From Paracoccaceae bacterium (GTDB taxonomy: Bacteria; Pseudomonadota; Alphaproteobacteria; Rhodobacterales; Rhodobacteraceae): 64,000 bases of DNA. Below are positions 24,196-32,979 of this stretch, one piece after another (within the stretch, counting starts at the first letter, position 1; the number at the start of each line of letters is the position of its first letter). The stretch lies in NCBI GenBank assembly GCA_019454225.1, contig CP075370.1:62001-126000 (forward strand). The letters run 5' to 3'. The translations under genes and the position numbers were made by a program. Below the pieces are notes generated by a model. It was given only the letters and a program-made list of their open reading frames with translations. It was not told the DNA's origin and made no database searches.

Positions 24196-25344
24196 ATGAC
24201 ACCCATCATCACCGTCGCCTATCTGAGCGTGCTGGCCTGCGCGCTTTTCGTCCTGATCCGCTGGCCCATGCTGCGCTGCACCGGCGATACGCCGGTCGGC
24301 ACGCTGACGCTGGTCGCGCTGCTGTTCACTGCGGGGCTCGACATGGGGCTGATCATGCTGCCGCTCACCGAGTTCCCGGTCTACGAGGGCGACCCGGCCT
24401 TCGGTTTCACCAACGCACTTGCGGTGGAATTCGGCATGTGGGGGCCGCTGGTCTGGCTGATGTATTTCGTCACCACCTTCTACTTCGTGGCGCTTGAGCC
24501 GCGTCTGCGCATATTCGAGGTGCCGGCCGTCAAATGGGTCTACAACCTGACCGTGATCGCCACCTGTTCATTCACCTGCTATCTGTTCATGATCAACCTT
24601 CCAGCCTATGCGCCAGACCTGCCCGGCTGGTCGATCTGGGCGCTTGCGATCGCGGTGATCGGCTTTTCGGTGGTCTCCTCGGGCGACCTTCACATCATGA
24701 AATGGCTGGCCATCGTGTCGACCTATGGATTCGGGATGCTGGCCTTCACGGCGCTTGCGGTCGTGGCATTCACCTATGCCGGGGTGGGGCTGGGCGGGTT
24801 CATGGCGAACATCGGCCTGCTGCTGGAGTATTTCGCCCACCTGCACCGCTTTGCCACACCGATTTCGGACTACCATGAGTTCTATCTGTTCTGGTGGTTC
24901 GCCTGGTCGATCATGATCGGCCAGTTCGTCGCGCGCTTCGTCGGCGGGATGCGGGCCTGGAAGCTGGCGGTGGCGATGGTCGTGCTGCCCGCGATTCCGC
25001 TCGGGCTGTGGTTCTGCGTGCTGTTCCTCTATCACCAGAACGCCATCGTGATCCCGGGCTGGCTGAACTGGCTGATGATCTTCGTGGGCATCGTCTTTGT
25101 CATCAACTCGCTCGACAGCCTGATCCGGCTCTATTCCGCCAACCTCGGTTGGTCACGGGAGAGGCTCGGGTCGCAAGTCTACTATCCGCTGCACTTCCTG
25201 CTGCAGCTGGCGCTCGTGGGGGCGTATTTCTACACGCCGTTCGAGATCCAGTGGGTCGGGCTTGTCGTCGTGGGTGTCTACGCCGCGACCTATGCGCTGA
25301 TCCTGCATCGGGTGGCCCGGCTGCGCGACGTGGCGTCGGCCTGA
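24196..25344 (+). CDS. Polytopic membrane protein related to BCCT transporters, short form
   Basis: 382 residues with about ten hydrophobic helices. The stretch YHEFYLFWWFAWSIMIGQF (about 225-245) and VARFVGGMRAWKLAVAMVVLP closely follow the WTxFYWxWWxxWxPFxGxFxAR core of betaine/choline/carnitine transporters. It lacks roughly 120 or more residues of a standard BCCT protein, so transport activity is uncertain. The start has GCGAGG upstream at 24186-24191. It ends at a strong hairpin. A link with the creatinase gene 4 kb upstream, whose substrate is a zwitterion, is only a guess. Confidence 0.7.
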   Translation: MTPIITVAYLSVLACALFVLIRWPMLRCTGDTPVGTLTLVALLFTAGLDMGLIMLPLTEFPVYEGDPAFGFTNALAVEFGMWGPLVWLMYFVTTFYFVALEPRLRIFEVPAVKWVYNLTVIATCSFTCYLFMINLPAYAPDLPGWSIWALAIAVIGFSVVSSGDLHIMKWLAIVSTYGFGMLAFTALAVVAFTYAGVGLGGFMANIGLLLEYFAHLHRFATPISDYHEFYLFWWFAWSIMIGQFVARFVGGMRAWKLAVAMVVLPAIPLGLWFCVLFLYHQNAIVIPGWLNWLMIFVGIVFVINSLDSLIRLYSANLGWSRERLGSQVYYPLHFLLQLALVGAYFYTPFEIQWVGLVVVGVYAATYALILHRVARLRDVASA

Positions 25345-25372
25345 CCGGCTGACGGGTCACAGGCAGGTCAAC

Positions 25373-25403
25373 GTCCGGGCGGAATGTCGCCGCCCGGACC
25401 TTT
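25373..25403 (+). terminator. Rho-independent-type terminator after the BCCT-like gene
   Basis: GTCCGGGCGG (25373-25382) and CCGCCCGGAC (25390-25399) form a perfect 10 bp stem with a 7 nt loop, followed by CTTT. It lies 29 bp after the stop. Confidence 0.6.
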
Positions 25404-25458
25404 CCGCCGTGCTGATCATCGTGCTACGCAGGCGCGACCACCGTCTGACGGAGTGCAC

Positions 25459-26289
25459 ATGTCGTTCGAGCCGATCTCCCGCCGCCTCTTCCTCACCATG
25501 TCGGGTTCCGCCGCGCTGACGGCCTGCGCCGCGCCCGTGCCGACCTCTGACGCGCCGGCAGGCGGGGGCGGCCATCTGGCGATATACGCCCCGATCTATG
25601 ACAGCGGCTATGCGCTACCCGCCGTTCCGGCACAGTTCACCGAGGGTGTGAACCGCCGCATGACCGGCACCTATCTGGGCGAACAGCCGGTCGGCACGAT
25701 CGACGTCGATCCCTATGCCAAGTTCCTGTACTTCGTGCGCGAAGGGGCCGAGACGCTGCGCTATCCCATCGGTGTGGGACGGGCGGGGCGGTCGTTCTCC
25801 GGTCGAGGCACGATCCAGGTCAAGCGCAAATGGCCCGGCTGGACGCCGACCCGCAACATGCTGCGGTCCGAGCCGCATATCTACGGCCCGTTCTCACGCG
25901 GGATCCCGGGGGGCAAGCGCAGCCCGCTGGGGGCACGGGCGCTGTACCTCTATCGCGGCGGTCGCGACACATTCTACCGCATCCATGGCACCAACGACAT
26001 GGAATCCATCGGCAATTCCAGCTCGGCCGGCTGCATCCGGATGTTCAACCATGACATCATCCACCTGTATGAACTGATCCCGCTCGGTGCACCCGTCCAT
26101 GTCCGGGGCGAGGCGGAATCGCTGCGCGTCGATCCGGAAAACTTCGGACGCGGCGTCGAGATACCGGCGCGTCCGGTCGACCCTGCACTGATCTACGGGG
26201 CTGAGGCCGTGGCGAACGATCCGCCGCCGGTGTTCGACGACCCCCGCGATGGCATGCCGGTGACGGCGGGCGACAACGTTCCGATCTAG
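25459..26289 (+). CDS. L,D-transpeptidase lipoprotein (YkuD domain)
   Basis: 276 residues. An N-terminus with twin Arg (SRRLFLTMSG) and lipobox LTAC, Cys at 23, predicts a Tat- or Sec-exported lipoprotein. The YkuD domain (about 80-215) has H176 in YRIHGTND and catalytic C192 in SSSAGCIRM. It would form 3-3 cross-links or attach proteins to peptidoglycan in the periplasm. A C-terminal 60-residue extension has little conservation. The ATG at 25459 gives the signal sequence directly; the longer frame does not. Two further members lie at 46077 and 47395. Confidence 0.92.
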   Translation: MSFEPISRRLFLTMSGSAALTACAAPVPTSDAPAGGGGHLAIYAPIYDSGYALPAVPAQFTEGVNRRMTGTYLGEQPVGTIDVDPYAKFLYFVREGAETLRYPIGVGRAGRSFSGRGTIQVKRKWPGWTPTRNMLRSEPHIYGPFSRGIPGGKRSPLGARALYLYRGGRDTFYRIHGTNDMESIGNSSSAGCIRMFNHDIIHLYELIPLGAPVHVRGEAESLRVDPENFGRGVEIPARPVDPALIYGAEAVANDPPPVFDDPRDGMPVTAGDNVPI

Positions 26290-26318
26290 GCGCGTCAGAT
26301 CCCTGCCGCCGCCGCCGA

Positions 26319-26669
26319 TCAGCTGCGGATCACGTATTCCTTCAGTGTGGTCTCGACGACCTCCCATGTGCCGCGGAACCCGGGTCGGATGATCCAGCCA
26401 TCCCCGGCCCGCAGATGCGTGACGCTGCCATCCTCTCCGGTCAGGATCGAATGTCCCTGCAGGATGTGGACATACTCCCATTCCGCATAGTCCACCCGCC
26501 AGGCGCCTGGGGTGGACTGCCACAGACCGCAGTAGAGCCCGCCGTCATCTTCGAGATTCCACGTGGAATGAACGGGATCGCCGGCGACGACCTTTGCGGG
26601 ATCCGGGCGTTCGACCTCGGGTGCGGTGCCGTCGCGGGTGACGCGCAGGATCAGCGGATGGTCGGTCAT
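26319..26669 (-). CDS. Cupin-domain protein (cupin_3 / DUF861 type)
   Basis: A single-domain 116-residue cupin. WQSTPGAWRVDYAEWEYVHILQ and GWIIRPGFRGTWEVVET are the two cupin motifs; the second resembles cupin_3 proteins related to ureidoglycine aminohydrolase, often of unknown activity. Metal-ligand His residues are sparse, so catalysis is uncertain. It converges on the L,D-transpeptidase and is divergent from panB, 146 bp away. Confidence 0.85.
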   Translation of the reverse strand: MTDHPLILRVTRDGTAPEVERPDPAKVVAGDPVHSTWNLEDDGGLYCGLWQSTPGAWRVDYAEWEYVHILQGHSILTGEDGSVTHLRAGDGWIIRPGFRGTWEVVETTLKEYVIRS

Positions 26670-26815
26670 GGCGGGCCTCTCGGTTTCTGTTCCCGCCCAT
26701 TCGCCCCGGTTGCCCCGCGCAGGTCAAGCCCCGGCCCGCGCGGGGCAAAGTGTCTGGTGCCCCGCCCGGGCCGCCGATATAACCGCATCGACAATGCCCG
26801 AGGGAGACCCGGACC

Positions 26816-27655
26816 ATGAGCGCCTCCGCCGCCACCCGCGCCGTGCTGCCCCCCGACATCCGCGCCCGCAAGGGCACCACCCCGCTGGTCGTGCTGACCG
26901 CATACACCACACCGATGGCCCGCCTCGTGGATGCGCATTGCGACGTGGCGCTCGTGGGTGACAGCCTTGGCATGGTGGTTCACGGACTGCCCTCGACCAT
27001 CGGCGTGACGATGGAGATGATGATCCTGCATGGCCGCGCCGTGACGCGCGGCCTGTCGCGTGCGATGGCAGTGATCGACATGCCGTTCGGCAGCTACGAG
27101 GAAAGCCCGGAACAGGCATTCCGCAATGCCGCCCGGATCGTTGCCGAAACCGGCGCCCCGGCCGTGAAGCTGGAAGGCGGCCGCGCCATGGCCGGGACCA
27201 TCGCCTTCCTGACCGCCCGGGGGATTCCGGTGATGGCCCATATCGGACTGACCCCGCAGGCGGTGAACACGCTGGGCGGCTATCGTGTCGTGGGCCGGGG
27301 GGCCGAGGCTGACTCGATGCTGGCCGATGCGAGGGCGGTTTCGGACGCGGGCGCCTTCGCGATCGTGCTGGAAAAGGTGCCGGGCACGCTCGCAGGCCGG
27401 ATCACCGCAGAAATTCCCATTCCGACCATCGGCATAGGTGCCGGGGCCGATTGCGACGGGCAGGTTCTCGTGGTGGATGACATGCTGGGCATGTTCACCG
27501 ATTTTCGCCCGAAGTTCGTGAAACGCTATGCCGACCTCGGACAAGCCGCAGGCCAGGCCATCGCGGCTTTCGCGGCCGAGGTGCGGGCCCGCAGCTTTCC
27601 CGGGCCGGAACACGCCTTTGGCGACGAGGCCCCGAAACCCAAGGGCGCGGCATGA
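26816..27655 (+). CDS. panB: 3-methyl-2-oxobutanoate hydroxymethyltransferase
   Basis: A 279-residue enzyme of pantothenate synthesis, transferring a hydroxymethyl group from methylene-tetrahydrofolate to ketoisovalerate. Family blocks are intact: [32 protein letters not shown] (with the Mg-binding Asp), [30 protein letters not shown] and [27 protein letters not shown] precedes the ATG. The stop overlaps panC by 4 nt, so the two steps are translated together. Confidence 0.97.
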   Translation: MSASAATRAVLPPDIRARKGTTPLVVLTAYTTPMARLVDAHCDVALVGDSLGMVVHGLPSTIGVTMEMMILHGRAVTRGLSRAMAVIDMPFGSYEESPEQAFRNAARIVAETGAPAVKLEGGRAMAGTIAFLTARGIPVMAHIGLTPQAVNTLGGYRVVGRGAEADSMLADARAVSDAGAFAIVLEKVPGTLAGRITAEIPIPTIGIGAGADCDGQVLVVDDMLGMFTDFRPKFVKRYADLGQAAGQAIAAFAAEVRARSFPGPEHAFGDEAPKPKGAA

Positions 27656-28497
27656 CACCGCCGGTGTTCCGCCGCGTCGCAGACCTGCGCGCTGCGGTGG
27701 CGGGGTGGCGGGCGGCAGGCGCGCGCGTCGGGGTCGTGCCCACCATGGGCGCGCTTCACGCGGGCCATCTCAGCCTTGTCCGGGCAGCACGGCGCGGATG
27801 CGACCGCGTGATCGTGACGATCTTCGTGAACCCCGCCCAGTTCAACAACCCCGAAGACCTGCTGAAGTACCCGCGAACCGAGCAGGCCGACCTTGCGCTG
27901 CTGTCGCCATGCGGCGTTGATGCTGTGCTGTCCCCCCCGGTGGATGAGGTCTATCCGTCCGGCTTTGCCACGACCGTCGCGGTGGCGGGCGTGTCCGACC
28001 CGCTGGAAGGTGCGCACCGGCCGGGCCACTTCGCCGGCGTTGCGACCGTGGTCGCCAAGCTGTTCGGCATGACGCAGGCCGATCGCGCCTATTTCGGCGA
28101 GAAGGACTGGCAGCAGTTGCAGGTGATCCGCCGGATGGCCACCGACCTGGATCTTGCGGTCGAGGTCATCGGCTGCCCCACCCTGCGCGATCCCGACGGA
28201 TTGGCGATGAGTTCACGGAATGCCCGGCTGTCGCCGGCGGCGCGCACCATCGCCCCGGCGCTGCACCGCGCCATGCGGCAGGCTGCGTCGGCGATCCGCG
28301 ACGGAACCCCCCCCGGCGCGGCGATGGAGGCCGCACGCGGAATGGTGCTGGCTGCAGGGTTTTCAGAGATCGACTATCTGGACCTGCGCGATGCAGCGTC
28401 GCTGGGTCCGCCGGGGCCGGGCCCTGCCCGGATCTTTGCGGCGGCCTGGCTGGACGGCGTGCGGCTGATCGACAACCTCGGCGTCGGCGAGGAATAG
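27652..28497 (+). CDS. panC: Pantothenate synthetase
   Basis: 281 residues, ATP-dependent ligation of pantoate and beta-alanine. The nucleotidyltransferase signature [17 protein letters not shown] (HxGH) near 26-42, [11 protein letters not shown]-like [50 protein letters not shown] and the SSRNARLSP loop (KMSKS-like) are all present. It is coupled to panB through ATGA. A short hairpin follows the stop. Confidence 0.97.
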   Translation: MTPPVFRRVADLRAAVAGWRAAGARVGVVPTMGALHAGHLSLVRAARRGCDRVIVTIFVNPAQFNNPEDLLKYPRTEQADLALLSPCGVDAVLSPPVDEVYPSGFATTVAVAGVSDPLEGAHRPGHFAGVATVVAKLFGMTQADRAYFGEKDWQQLQVIRRMATDLDLAVEVIGCPTLRDPDGLAMSSRNARLSPAARTIAPALHRAMRQAASAIRDGTPPGAAMEAARGMVLAAGFSEIDYLDLRDAASLGPPGPGPARIFAAAWLDGVRLIDNLGVGEE

Positions 28498-28501
28498 CCA
28501 C

Positions 28502-28521
28502 CGCCCCCTGCGACGGGGGCG
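28502..28521. terminator. Hairpin between convergent panC and HU genes
   Basis: CGCCCCC (28502-28508) pairs with GGGGGCG (28515-28521) over a 6 nt loop. It is centred in the 37 bp between convergent stops. No T-tract on either side, so bidirectional termination is inferred from placement. Confidence 0.45.
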
Positions 28522-28534
28522 ATGGCAGCGATGG

Positions 28535-28825
28535 TCAGGCGTTGACGCTGTCCTTCAGCGCCTTGGCCAGGGCAAATTTCACCTGGCGGTCGGCGGGTTT
28601 GGTGATGGTCTCGCCCGTCGCCGGGTTGCGGACCTGGCGTTCAGGACGGGCGCGGCAGGCCAGCTTGCCCAGGCCCGGCAGGTTCAGCGTGCCGCCGGCG
28701 GCCACGGTACGCGCGGCGACGGCCGCGATGGCATCAAGCGCCGCAGCGGCGGTCTTCTTGTCTGCGCCCATCGTCTCGGCCAGTTCGGCCACAAGCTGTG
28801 CCTTGGTCATCGGTTTGTCGGTCAT
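28535..28825 (-). CDS. HU-family histone-like DNA-binding protein
   Basis: 96 residues, the usual HU size. MTKAQLVAELAETMGADKKTAAAALDAI is the dimerising helical part; GTLNLPGLGKLACRARPERQVRNPATGETI is the beta arm with the family's Arg/Pro-tip region; the end KFALAKALKDSVNA is typical. It bends and compacts DNA. Four extra N-terminal residues (MTDKP) precede the usual start. AGGAGA lies 6 nt before the ATG. Confidence 0.93.
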   Translation of the reverse strand: MTDKPMTKAQLVAELAETMGADKKTAAAALDAIAAVAARTVAAGGTLNLPGLGKLACRARPERQVRNPATGETITKPADRQVKFALAKALKDSVNA

Positions 28826-28950
28826 GCGTCATCTCCTGTGCGCGGGGCCGGGCGGCGCCTGTGCGCCGTCGGCGGATGGGGTTCGCCCTGCGCGATGGCG
28901 CACGGACGGATTCGCTTGCTACACAGGTTTTTCCGCGCGCGATCAAGCCG

Positions 28951-28979
28951 AAAAACGAAGAGGCCCGCGGTTTCCTTCG
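28951..28979 (-). terminator. Terminator after AMP nucleosidase (minus strand)
   Basis: Read on the minus strand, CGAAGG, a GC-rich centre and CCTCTTCG (28979 to 28956) form a stem with a bulge, followed directly by five T (28955-28951). It begins 4 bp after the amn stop. Confidence 0.55.
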
Positions 28980-28982
28980 GGT

Positions 28983-30461
28983 TCAAAGGAACGCCGTTTC
29001 GTCAAAACTGCGCAGCTTGCGGCTGTGTATGCGTTCCAGCGGCATCTCGCGCAGCCGCTCCATCGCCCGGATTCCGATCTGCAGGTGGCGGCTGACCTGC
29101 GTGCGGTAGAATTCGGACGCCATGCCGGGCAGCTTCAGCTCGCCATGCAGCGGCTTGTCGGAAACACACAGAAGCGTGCCGTAGGGCACACGGAACCGGA
29201 ACCCGTTGGCCGCAATCGTCGCAGATTCCATGTCCAGCGCGATGGCGCGGGATTGCGACAGGCGCTTGACCGGGCCGGACTGGTCGCGCAGTTCCCAGTT
29301 GCGGTTGTCGATGGTCGCCACCGTCCCGGTCCGCATGATCCGCTTGAGCTCATACCCGTCAAGCTGCGTCACGTCGGCCACCGATTCCTGCAGCGCGATC
29401 TGGATCTCGGCGAGCGCGGGGATCGGCACCCAGACCGGCAGGTCGTCGTCCAGCACGTGATCCTCGCGCAGATAGGCATGGGCCAGCACGAAGTCGCCCA
29501 GGCTTTGCGAGTTGCGCAGACCCGCGCAGTGGCCGACCATCAGCCACGCATGCGGGCGCAGCACGGCGATATGGTCTGTCGCCGTCTTGGCGTTCGATGG
29601 GCCGACCCCGATGTTGACCAGGGTCACGCCCTGCCCGTCCGCCCGCTTGAGGTGGTAGGCTGGCATCTGCGGCATCTTGGGCAGGATCGGCAGATCCTGG
29701 TCCGGGGTGCTGATGGCCTGGTTCCCCGGTGCGACAAACGCGGTGTAGCCAAGCGCGGGGTCGGCCAGGGCAATCCGGGCATAGGCCTCGAACTCGTCGA
29801 CATAGAACTGGTAGTTGGTGAACAGGACATGGTTCTGGAAATGCCCCGCGTCGGTCGCCGTATAGTGCGACAGCCGTGCCAGCGAATAGTCGACCCGCTG
29901 CGCCGTGAAAGGGGCCAGCGGGTATGACCCGTCGGCGTTGATGATCCGCTGGCCGTTCACGATGTCGTCGTTCGTGGTGGCAAGGTCCGGCACGTCGAAC
30001 AGGTCGCGCAGCGAGAAATCCAGCACCCCTTCCTGCGGCACGGATACGCCGGGGTTGCCAGCCACCGCGAAATGCACCGGAATCGGTGTATCCGACGGGC
30101 CAACCACGACCGGAACGCCATGGTTCTCGATCAGCAGGCCCAGTTGCTGGATCAGGTACTGCCGGAACAGGTCGGGGCGGGTGATGGTGGTGGCATAGAC
30201 GCCCGGATGCGCCACATGGCCAAAGCTCAGCCGCGAATCGGCCTTGCGGAAGCTGGTCACCGCGATCCGCACCTCGGGATAGAAGGCGCGGATACGGGCC
30301 GGGGGCCGGCGCCCCGCCACGATGGCCCGGAAATGGTCCAGCAGAAACCCCGTCGCCTCGGCATAAAGCGCCTCCAGCCTGTCGACGGCGGCCGTCGCGT
30401 CGGTGAACGCCTCGGGGGCGGCATGGCCAGGGGTCAGGGGGGCGTGCGTTTCGTCGTGCAT
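28983..30461 (-). CDS. amn: AMP nucleosidase
   Basis: A 492-residue cytosolic enzyme splitting AMP into adenine and ribose 5-phosphate, full length for the family. An N-terminal AMN-specific domain (VRIAVTSFRKADSRLSFGHV, near 68-90) precedes a nucleoside-phosphorylase-like domain with GVGPSNAKTATDHIAVLRPH, MVGHCAGLRNSQ, and NRNWELRDQSG with DMESATIAANGFRF. The start at 30461 is chosen because the 29-residue upstream extension is unlike the family. A terminator follows. The methyltransferase gene lies upstream on the same strand, 99 bp away, so they may be separate units. Confidence 0.94.
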   Translation of the reverse strand: MHDETHAPLTPGHAAPEAFTDATAAVDRLEALYAEATGFLLDHFRAIVAGRRPPARIRAFYPEVRIAVTSFRKADSRLSFGHVAHPGVYATTITRPDLFRQYLIQQLGLLIENHGVPVVVGPSDTPIPVHFAVAGNPGVSVPQEGVLDFSLRDLFDVPDLATTNDDIVNGQRIINADGSYPLAPFTAQRVDYSLARLSHYTATDAGHFQNHVLFTNYQFYVDEFEAYARIALADPALGYTAFVAPGNQAISTPDQDLPILPKMPQMPAYHLKRADGQGVTLVNIGVGPSNAKTATDHIAVLRPHAWLMVGHCAGLRNSQSLGDFVLAHAYLREDHVLDDDLPVWVPIPALAEIQIALQESVADVTQLDGYELKRIMRTGTVATIDNRNWELRDQSGPVKRLSQSRAIALDMESATIAANGFRFRVPYGTLLCVSDKPLHGELKLPGMASEFYRTQVSRHLQIGIRAMERLREMPLERIHSRKLRSFDETAFL

Positions 30462-30560
30462 CGGTATCTCGCAAGGTGATCCGGCATCTAGACAGCCGGG
30501 GGGCGGGGCCGCAAGCCCCGGGGTCGCATGTTCCTGCCCGATCGGCATGACAGGGCGGTA

Positions 30561-31181
30561 TCAGCGGCGGCGGAAGGTCAGGATCATCGCAGTGTCGGCG
30601 CGGTGCGCGGGGTCCGGCGCGTCGGCGTAGATCAGTTCCTCGGTCAGTCGCAGATCGGCGATGCGATCCGTCAGCCCGTCGATGGCGGCGGCGAAACCCG
30701 CGGCCTTCCAGACCTGCGCATTGATTGATGCGGCAAACACGCCGCCCGGCCGCATCACCGCCATCAGATGCCCGATGGCCTGCGGCCCGACATGGCCATG
30801 GGTGAAGGTGCCCGAGCTTGCCACACCCGCATAGGGCGTGACGGGGACGGGCAGGGCGCGGGTCAGGTCTGCCTCGGCGAGGTGGCGATAGGCGCCCTTG
30901 GCCCGCGCCGCCGCAAGCATCTCGGGCGACAGGTCCAGGCCGTCCACCGGGCCGATGCCGCGCGCAGCCAGGGCAAGGCCCAGCAGGCCCGTGCCCGCAC
31001 CTGCATCGAGCACCGGCCCCTCGCCCCCTGCGGCCGCATAGGCGCCTGCGACCAGATCGGGCAGGCGATAGGCCATGCGGGCGGCAAAGTCGCTGTCATA
31101 GGTTGCCGCCCATTCGGCATAGAGGCGCCGGTTGTCCTCGGGTGTCTGCAGGGCGTAGGCGGCGTTCAGGTCGGGGTCCAT
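30561..31181 (-). CDS. Class I SAM-dependent methyltransferase
   Basis: 206 residues. The N-terminus has the YAEWAATYDSDF segment often found in this family, then the SAM loop VLDAGAGTGLLGLALAARG (about 57-75), the acidic LDLSPEMLAAARAKG and a hydrophobic strand-end at GVASSGTFTHGHVGP. The methyl acceptor is unknown; the sequence resembles small-molecule methyltransferases annotated next to metabolic genes. It follows the ThDP enzyme by 31 bp on the same strand, so they are likely co-transcribed. Confidence 0.85.
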   Translation of the reverse strand: MDPDLNAAYALQTPEDNRRLYAEWAATYDSDFAARMAYRLPDLVAGAYAAAGGEGPVLDAGAGTGLLGLALAARGIGPVDGLDLSPEMLAAARAKGAYRHLAEADLTRALPVPVTPYAGVASSGTFTHGHVGPQAIGHLMAVMRPGGVFAASINAQVWKAAGFAAAIDGLTDRIADLRLTEELIYADAPDPAHRADTAMILTFRRR

Positions 31182-31212
31182 CGGTGAATTGGGCCGCGCA
31201 ATCGCCCGAAAA

Positions 31213-32874
31213 TCAAGCCTGCCGTGCCGCGATCCCCTGCGCGCGTACCTGGTCCAGGGTGGCGCCGGTGGTCAGCATCTGCGGATCGAGGCGCAGTTCG
31301 ATGACGGCAAGGCAGCCCGCGGCCTGCGCGCGCGCGAATGCGGGTCCGAATTCGTCGTCGTGCAGAACGGTTTCGCCATGCCCGCCATAGGCACGTGCAA
31401 GGGCGGCAAAATCCGGGTTGGCAAGGTCGGTGCCCGATACGCGGCCCGGGAAATGGCGTTCCTGATGCATGCGGATCGTGCCATAGCGCCCGTTGTTCGC
31501 GACGATCACGATGGGGGTGGCGCCATGCTGGATCGCGGTGGACATCTCGTTCAGCGTCATCTGGAAACAGCCGTCCCCTGCAAGGCAGACGACGGTGCGC
31601 TGCGGATGATGCAGGCTGGCCGCGACCGCAGCCGGAAAGCCATAGCCCATCGAGCCCGATGTGGGCGCCAGCTGCGTGCCATGGCGGCGGAACCGGTGGT
31701 AGCGGTGCAGGAAGGCGGCATAGTTGCCCGCGCCGTTCGTCAGGATGGCATCCTCGGGCAGGTTTGCGGCCAGCCAACCGATCACCCGTTCCAGCCGAAC
31801 CTCTCCGGGCGTGGGGACGGGTCTCTGCCAGGCCTCGTACTCGGCGCGCGCGGCGCGGGTCCAGTCGGCCCAGGGCCGGGCGGGCGGCGCGGTCTGCGAC
31901 AGCGCCGCCACCATGGCAGGGGCCGGCAGGACGATTCCGGGATCGGCCCGGAAAACGCGGCCGATCTCGCCCGCGTCGGCATGGACGTGAATCAGGCGGG
32001 GATGGGGGCGTGCCGGATCCATGATCTCGTACCCGCCTGTCACGATGTCCCCCATCCGGGTGCCAAGTGCCAGAATCAGATCCGCTGCGGCCAGCCGCCG
32101 CCCAAGCGCCGGGTTCATGCCCACGCCAAGGTCGCCCGCATAGTTCGGATGCGCATTGTCCATCCGGTCCTGCCGCCGGAACGAGACCGCGACGGGCACA
32201 TCCCAGTGTTCGGCAAACCGTGCAAGATCGCGCGCCGCCTGCGATGACCAGTCCGGACCGCCCACCACCACCAGCGGCCGGCTGGCTTCGGCCATCGCCC
32301 GCGTGACAGCCGCGACCTGCGCCGGGGTGGCGGCATCGGGGATCCGCACCACAGGCGGAATGTCGGGCACATCGGCTTGCGCCGACAGCATGTCCTCGGG
32401 CAGGGCCAGCAACACCGGGCCGGGGCGCCCCGAGGTCGCCACGGCAAAGGCGCGGGCGATGTATTCGGGCAGGCGGGCGGTGTCGTCCACCTCGGCCGCC
32501 CATTTCACCACAGGGCCGAATGCAGCCCGGTAATCGAGTTCCTGGAACGCCTCGCGGTCGCGGTGGCCCCGCGCGATCTGCCCGACAAAGGCGATCAGCG
32601 GTGTGCTGTCCTGCCGTGCCACATGCAGGCCCGATGCCGCATTGGTGGCGCCGGGGCCGCGCGTGACGAACAGGATTCCGGGCTGCCCGGTCAGCTTTCC
32701 GGTCGCCTCGGCCATCATGGCGGCACCCCCCTCGTGTCGGCACACGATGTTGGCGATGCCGCTGTCATGCAGACCGTCGAGCGCCGCGAGGAAACTCTCG
32801 CCCGGAACCGAGAACACCCGCGACACGCCGCGCAGGCGCAGCTGGTCCACCAGGATCTGTCCGCCGTGCCGCAT
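31213..32874 (-). CDS. Thiamine diphosphate-dependent enzyme (acetolactate synthase large subunit-like)
   Basis: 553 residues with the three-domain ThDP fold. The N-terminal PYR domain has VFSVPGESFLAALDGL and catalytic Glu in CRHEGGAAMMAEA. The middle domain has VVVGGPDWSSQAARDL. The C-terminal PP domain carries AGDGCFQMTLNE plus NN downstream, the ThDP/Mg motif. It differs from anabolic IlvB by lacking a nearby ilvH, so a catabolic or sulfo/oxalyl-type substrate is possible. ATG 32874 begins the family homology; the frame upstream runs into the divergent operator region. The ArsR-SRPBCC gene is 98 bp away, divergent. Confidence 0.88.
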   Translation of the reverse strand: MRHGGQILVDQLRLRGVSRVFSVPGESFLAALDGLHDSGIANIVCRHEGGAAMMAEATGKLTGQPGILFVTRGPGATNAASGLHVARQDSTPLIAFVGQIARGHRDREAFQELDYRAAFGPVVKWAAEVDDTARLPEYIARAFAVATSGRPGPVLLALPEDMLSAQADVPDIPPVVRIPDAATPAQVAAVTRAMAEASRPLVVVGGPDWSSQAARDLARFAEHWDVPVAVSFRRQDRMDNAHPNYAGDLGVGMNPALGRRLAAADLILALGTRMGDIVTGGYEIMDPARPHPRLIHVHADAGEIGRVFRADPGIVLPAPAMVAALSQTAPPARPWADWTRAARAEYEAWQRPVPTPGEVRLERVIGWLAANLPEDAILTNGAGNYAAFLHRYHRFRRHGTQLAPTSGSMGYGFPAAVAASLHHPQRTVVCLAGDGCFQMTLNEMSTAIQHGATPIVIVANNGRYGTIRMHQERHFPGRVSGTDLANPDFAALARAYGGHGETVLHDDEFGPAFARAQAAGCLAVIELRLDPQMLTTGATLDQVRAQGIAARQA

Positions 32875-32963
32875 GCCTGCCCCCGCTCCGCCGATGCCGG
32901 GCCGACCTTGGCGCCCCACGCGCGCCGAGGCAAGGGTTGACGGGACGCCGCAGATCATATTAC

Positions 32964-32979
32964 TTAGCAAAATGACTAA
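32964..32979. promoter_or_regulatory. Candidate ArsR operator overlapping the regulator start codon
   Basis: TTAGCAAAATGACTAA is a spaced dyad TTAG-N8-CTAA, and the ATG of the ArsR-SRPBCC gene at 32972 lies inside it. The surrounding CATATTACTTAG is the only AT-rich patch nearby. ArsR-family regulators commonly bind such imperfect palindromes at their own promoter. There is no ribosome-binding site ahead of the ATG. Confidence 0.55.

Noticed and set aside
32603-32971. N-terminal extension of the ArsR-SRPBCC protein
   Set aside because: The upstream 123 codons overlap the divergent ThDP gene and show no ArsR similarity; family sequence starts at MTNHSPASRFHALADPTR.
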